15,745 bases of DNA from an uncultured Cardiobacterium sp. (GTDB lineage Bacteria > Pseudomonadota > Gammaproteobacteria > Cardiobacteriales > Cardiobacteriaceae): NCBI RefSeq assembly GCF_938028185.1, contig NZ_CALJAH010000466.1, positions 1 through 15,745 of the forward strand, read 5' to 3'. The translations under genes and the position numbers were made by a program. Numbering within the stretch: position 1 is the stretch's first letter; each line of letters starts with the position of its first letter. Below are positions 13,289-15,745 of this stretch, in pieces. A model generated the notes under the pieces. It saw nothing but the letters and a program-made list of their open reading frames with translations, did not search any database and was not told the origin of the DNA.

Positions 13289-13915
13289 ATGACCCAATAT
13301 GAATATGGCCGCCTGCGCGTAGACAACACTGCATTGCTGATGGTTGACCACCAAACGGGAATCAGCAATGGTGTGGCGGACATGAGCCAGATGGAATTTC
13401 GCAACAATGTATTTGCATTGGCGAAAGTGGCAAAAATACACCAGTTGCCGACCCTGTTTACCACCAGTCAGGCCGATGGCCCGAACGGTCCGCTATTGCC
13501 GGGGCTGAAAGAAATACTGCCGGATGCGCCGGTTATTCATCGCCCCGGTGAAATTAACGCCTTTGACAATGCCGAATTTGCGCAAGCGGTGAAAAAAACA
13601 GGGCGCAAAAAATTATTGGTTGCAGGCGTTTCTACCGAAGTCTGCGTTGCCTTTGCCGTATTGTCTGCGCTGAAAGCAGGCTATGAAGTCTATCCCGTGA
13701 TTGATGCTTCCGGCACCTGGAATCAACTGGTGCAGGAAACCGCAGTACAGCGCATGATTCAGGCAGGCGCCCAACCGATGACCTGGATTGGTGTTGCCGC
13801 CGAATTGCAGGCGGACTGGCGCAATCCGACCGGAGAACAGCTCGCCGAAATCATGGGCGCACATTCGTTCTATGGCAATGTCATCGCCAGTTACTTTACT
13901 GCCAAGGGCAATTGA
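13289..13915 (+). CDS. ycaC: Isochorismatase-family hydrolase, YcaC type
   Basis: The 208-residue cytoplasmic protein has the cysteine-hydrolase fold of the isochorismatase-like family. The match to E. coli YcaC runs along the whole length: L-L-M-V-D-H-Q-T-G (Asp20), G-P-N-G-P-L-x-P (64-71), R-P-G-E-I-N-A-F-D-N (Arg85), A-G-V-S-T-E-V-C-V-A-F (Cys119), V-I-D-A-S-G-T (137-143), Q-A-G-A-Q-P-M-T-W (158-166) and D-W-R-N (176-179). Asp20, Arg85 and Cys119 correspond to the Asp-Arg-Cys set of YcaC, whose substrate is not established. The ribosome site at the chosen ATG is weak (GAGAAAAAC), and the start is set by family alignment and the -10 box. A LysR remnant lies divergently and a terminator follows. 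Confidence 0.9.
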   Translation: MTQYEYGRLRVDNTALLMVDHQTGISNGVADMSQMEFRNNVFALAKVAKIHQLPTLFTTSQADGPNGPLLPGLKEILPDAPVIHRPGEINAFDNAEFAQAVKKTGRKKLLVAGVSTEVCVAFAVLSALKAGYEVYPVIDASGTWNQLVQETAVQRMIQAGAQPMTWIGVAAELQADWRNPTGEQLAEIMGAHSFYGNVIASYFTAKGN

Positions 13916-13965
13916 TACCCGGCGACAAAAACTGTCCGCAAAAATTGTGCAGGCGGCATTTATTC

Positions 13966-13992
13966 AGGCTACCGGCAACGGTAGCCTTTTTT
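13966..13992 (+). terminator. Terminator of the ycaC-like gene
   Basis: AGGCTACCG (13966-13974) pairs with CGGTAGCCT (13979-13987) around a GCAA tetraloop, followed by a run of six Ts. Confidence 0.92.
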
Positions 13993-14085
13993 ATGACCGT
14001 ATTATCCGCACCATAATTGCCTGTATTTGCCGCCGGAATTTCAGTAAACTGCGCCGCTTTCACCCACCTATAAGGAGTCTTTCCG

Positions 14086-15282
14086 ATGAATGAAATCAGC
14101 CCGCAACGTCGCATTCTCGTCCAAAGTCTGGCGGCTGCCGGCATCTTGATGAGCGCATTCGGTATTAACCGCGCCGCTTCGGCCAGCGGCAATAGCAGCC
14201 TGAATTACAAGACGCTTATTCCTGCCGAAGGCTATGCCTTCAGCGATTATTCCGGCAAATTGCACAAAATCACCTTCCAGCGCCGCCCGGTCGGCGATGA
14301 CGATGTCGCCATTGAAATCCGTTATTGCGGCGTCTGCCATAGCGACGTGCATACCGCGCATGGCGTTTGGGGCAAACAGCAGGCGATGCCGCAAGTGACC
14401 GGCCACGAAATTGCCGGCGTGGTTGCGACGGTCGGCAAAAACGTCAGCCGCTTCAAGGTGGGCGACCGCGTCGGCGTTGGCTGTTTTGTCGATTCCTGCG
14501 GACATTGCGCCGAATGCCGGAGCGAGCAGGAACAATATTGCATCACCGATGGCGGCGCGCTATTCACTTACGGCTATCCGACTTCGGAAGCGCGCGATCC
14601 GGGCGGCTTTACCCAAGGCGGTTATTCCAATCGCATCGTCGTCAAAGAACGATTTGTAGCTTCCATTCCTGAAGCATTGCCGCTGGAAGTGGCTGCCCCG
14701 ATGCTTTGTTCGGCCGTCACCGCATATTCACCGCTGAAACATTGGCATATTGGCAAAGGCAGCAAAATTGGCGTGCAGGGATTGGGCGGCGTCGGCCATA
14801 TGGCGGTGCAAATTGCCACCGCATTGGGCGCGGAAGTCGTGGTTTTCACCACCTCCGCCGACAAGGCAGAAGATGCCAAACGCTTTGGCGCGGTGGATGT
14901 AGTGGTGAATTATGACGAAGAAAAAATGGCGCAATACCGCCGCCAACTGGATTTTGTTTTCTCCACCGTGCCCTACCAATTTGAAATAGACCCGATTTTG
15001 CTCACGCTGAAAGTGGGCGGCACGATGTGCCTTATTGGCGTCGGCGATGTCAGCAAGGTTAATGGCATCAATCCGATGACGACCGCGCTGAACCGTGTCA
15101 ATTTCGCCGGTTCATTGACCGGCTCGATGAAAGAAATCAACGAAGTGCTGAATTTCTGTGCGGAACACAAAATCGCCGCGCAAATTCAGACCATCAAGCC
15201 CAACCAGATTGGGCAATACTGGAATGACGTGATTGAGAAAAAAGCGCGCTACCGTTATGTAATTGACATGGCGGCGCTGTAA
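14086..15282 (+). CDS. Zinc alcohol dehydrogenase (CAD/YahK type) with Tat-like leader
   Basis: The 398-residue medium-chain dehydrogenase interconverts alcohols and aldehydes with NAD(P)H. Catalytic zinc ligands are Cys84 (G-V-C-H-S-D), His107-Glu108 (G-H-E) and Cys208 (M-L-C-S-A-V-T). The structural zinc cysteines are Cys138, Cys141, Cys144 and Cys152. The cofactor loop is G-L-G-G-V-G-H (232-238), and T-T-S-A-D-K (255-260) resembles the phosphate-binding stretch of NADPH-preferring CAD enzymes. Ahead of the catalytic domain is an N-terminal extension of about 40 residues: P-Q-R-R-I-L-V, a hydrophobic stretch (11-26), then A-A-S-A-S. This resembles a twin-arginine signal peptide. The start is supported by AAGGAG 8 bases upstream, so the extension is probably translated. 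The DUF1330 gene follows 30 bp later and is likely cotranscribed. Confidence 0.92.
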   Translation: MNEISPQRRILVQSLAAAGILMSAFGINRAASASGNSSLNYKTLIPAEGYAFSDYSGKLHKITFQRRPVGDDDVAIEIRYCGVCHSDVHTAHGVWGKQQAMPQVTGHEIAGVVATVGKNVSRFKVGDRVGVGCFVDSCGHCAECRSEQEQYCITDGGALFTYGYPTSEARDPGGFTQGGYSNRIVVKERFVASIPEALPLEVAAPMLCSAVTAYSPLKHWHIGKGSKIGVQGLGGVGHMAVQIATALGAEVVVFTTSADKAEDAKRFGAVDVVVNYDEEKMAQYRRQLDFVFSTVPYQFEIDPILLTLKVGGTMCLIGVGDVSKVNGINPMTTALNRVNFAGSLTGSMKEINEVLNFCAEHKIAAQIQTIKPNQIGQYWNDVIEKKARYRYVIDMAAL

Positions 15283-15311
15283 AACAAACAAACAAAGAAA
15301 AGGAAATACCC

Positions 15312-15599
15312 GTGTCTGCTTATATGATTTTTATCCGTGACAAAATGCTGGACGCCAATCAATATGCCCAATATCTGCAAACGGCCGCACCGACGCTGGC
15401 GGCTTACGGCGGTGAAATTCTGGTATTGAATGGCGCCAATCAATCTCTGGAAGGCGCGCCGATTGATGGCGCGGTCATTTTGCGTTTTCCCGATATGACG
15501 GCCGCCCGCGCGTGGTACGACAGCCCCGAATATGCGGCGGTGAAAGACCAGCGTATTACCGCGACTGAAGGACGTGCCATCTTGGTGGAAAGTCTGTAA
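15312..15599 (+). CDS. DUF1330 family protein
   Basis: The 95-residue small cytoplasmic protein has the ferredoxin-like (dimeric alpha/beta barrel) pattern of DUF1330 (PF07045): a Y-M-I-F-I-R-D first strand, Y-L-Q-T-A-A-P-T-L-A-A-Y-G-G-E helix, I-L-R-F-P-D-M strand, and the W-Y-D-S-P-E-Y signature (68-74). The start is GTG with AAGGAA 7-8 bases ahead; there is no in-frame ATG before residue 4. It lies 30 bp after the alcohol dehydrogenase and before a terminator, so it is probably the second gene of that transcript. Its function is unknown; the family fold is shared with small monooxygenases and binding proteins. Confidence 0.88.
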   Translation: MSAYMIFIRDKMLDANQYAQYLQTAAPTLAAYGGEILVLNGANQSLEGAPIDGAVILRFPDMTAARAWYDSPEYAAVKDQRITATEGRAILVESL

Positions 15600-15615
15600 A
15601 CGCTCGCCACGCATC

Positions 15616-15656
15616 AAAAAACCGCCTGAATGCCCAATGCTTCAGGCGGTTTTTTT
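15616..15656 (+). terminator. Terminator of the alcohol dehydrogenase-DUF1330 operon
   Basis: CCGCCTGAA (15622-15630) pairs with TTCAGGCGG (15641-15649) around a 10-base loop, flanked by A6 on the left and T7 on the right, so it can work in both directions. Confidence 0.92.
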
Positions 15657-15710
15657 ATTAGTTCTCTTTCCAAATCAGGCAAAGGTATACGTTTTTGGAA
15701 TTTGTATCCC

Positions 15711-15745
15711 TGCCCCCACCCCAGCCCTCCCCCACGGGGGAGGGA
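15711..15745. repeat. GC-rich dispersed intergenic repeat, edge copy
   Basis: Positions 15713-15733 match 71-91 in 20 of 21 bases. Here CCCTCCCCC (15725-15733) pairs perfectly with GGGGGAGGG (15736-15744). The copy reaches the window edge. Confidence 0.7.

Noticed and set aside
1..15745. CRISPR array, tRNA or rRNA genes, intact insertion sequence
   Set aside because: No regularly spaced direct repeats, no tRNA-like cloverleaf or rRNA sequence, and no transposase were seen in the window.

Overview
The window reads as a chromosomal stretch from a moderately GC-rich Gram-negative proteobacterium. The supporting signs are an E. coli-numbered RNase HI, a proteobacterial phosphatidylserine decarboxylase, short ribonuclease Z, a periplasmic PliG-like protein, YcaC, and a family of GC-rich intergenic repeats at both ends of the window. 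A gammaproteobacterium fits well (a Cardiobacterium-like genome is a guess; no rRNA or other decisive marker is present).

Layout. Positions 1-2861, minus strand: a secreted protein with two PliG-like domains, a membrane-anchored alpha/beta hydrolase and ribonuclease Z. Positions 2914-7605, minus strand: a probable accessory module consisting of a WYL-domain regulator (6649-7605), an AT-rich PD-(D/E)XK nuclease-family protein (5301-6575) and a protein with two AAA+ ATPase modules (2914-4995). Positions 7710-8986, plus strand: a tight psd-rnhA operon. Positions 9134-9958, minus strand: a short-chain dehydrogenase. Positions 10082-13164: a patch of gene decay, with a C-terminal scrap of an epimerase-like protein, an AraC-type regulator that is both N-truncated and frameshifted, and a LysR-type regulator split by one frameshift. 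An intact seven-helix membrane protein of unknown function and an intact NAD(P)H-dependent FMN reductase-like flavoprotein are interleaved with these. Positions 13289-15599, plus strand: a YcaC-type hydrolase, a zinc alcohol dehydrogenase with a Tat-like leader, and a DUF1330 protein.

The most interesting observation is in the WYL/nuclease/AAA+ block. The nuclease and the AAA+ gene are separated by a 305-bp intergenic region holding a clear minus-strand terminator, so they appear to be transcribed separately. Yet both promoters carry nearly the same 17-bp dyad operator (GCGACA-N5-TGACG[C/T] on the coding strand; 14 of 17 bases identical), placed 9-10 bp upstream of a TATAAT/CATAAT -10 box where the -35 element would lie. 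This suggests that one dimeric regulator, most simply the adjacent WYL protein, co-controls both effector genes. Known WYL repressors (BrxR, CapW) control phage-defence systems, so this is a candidate defence-type system whose function is inferred, not shown. The same intergenic region also holds a perfect 15-bp inverted repeat of unknown role.
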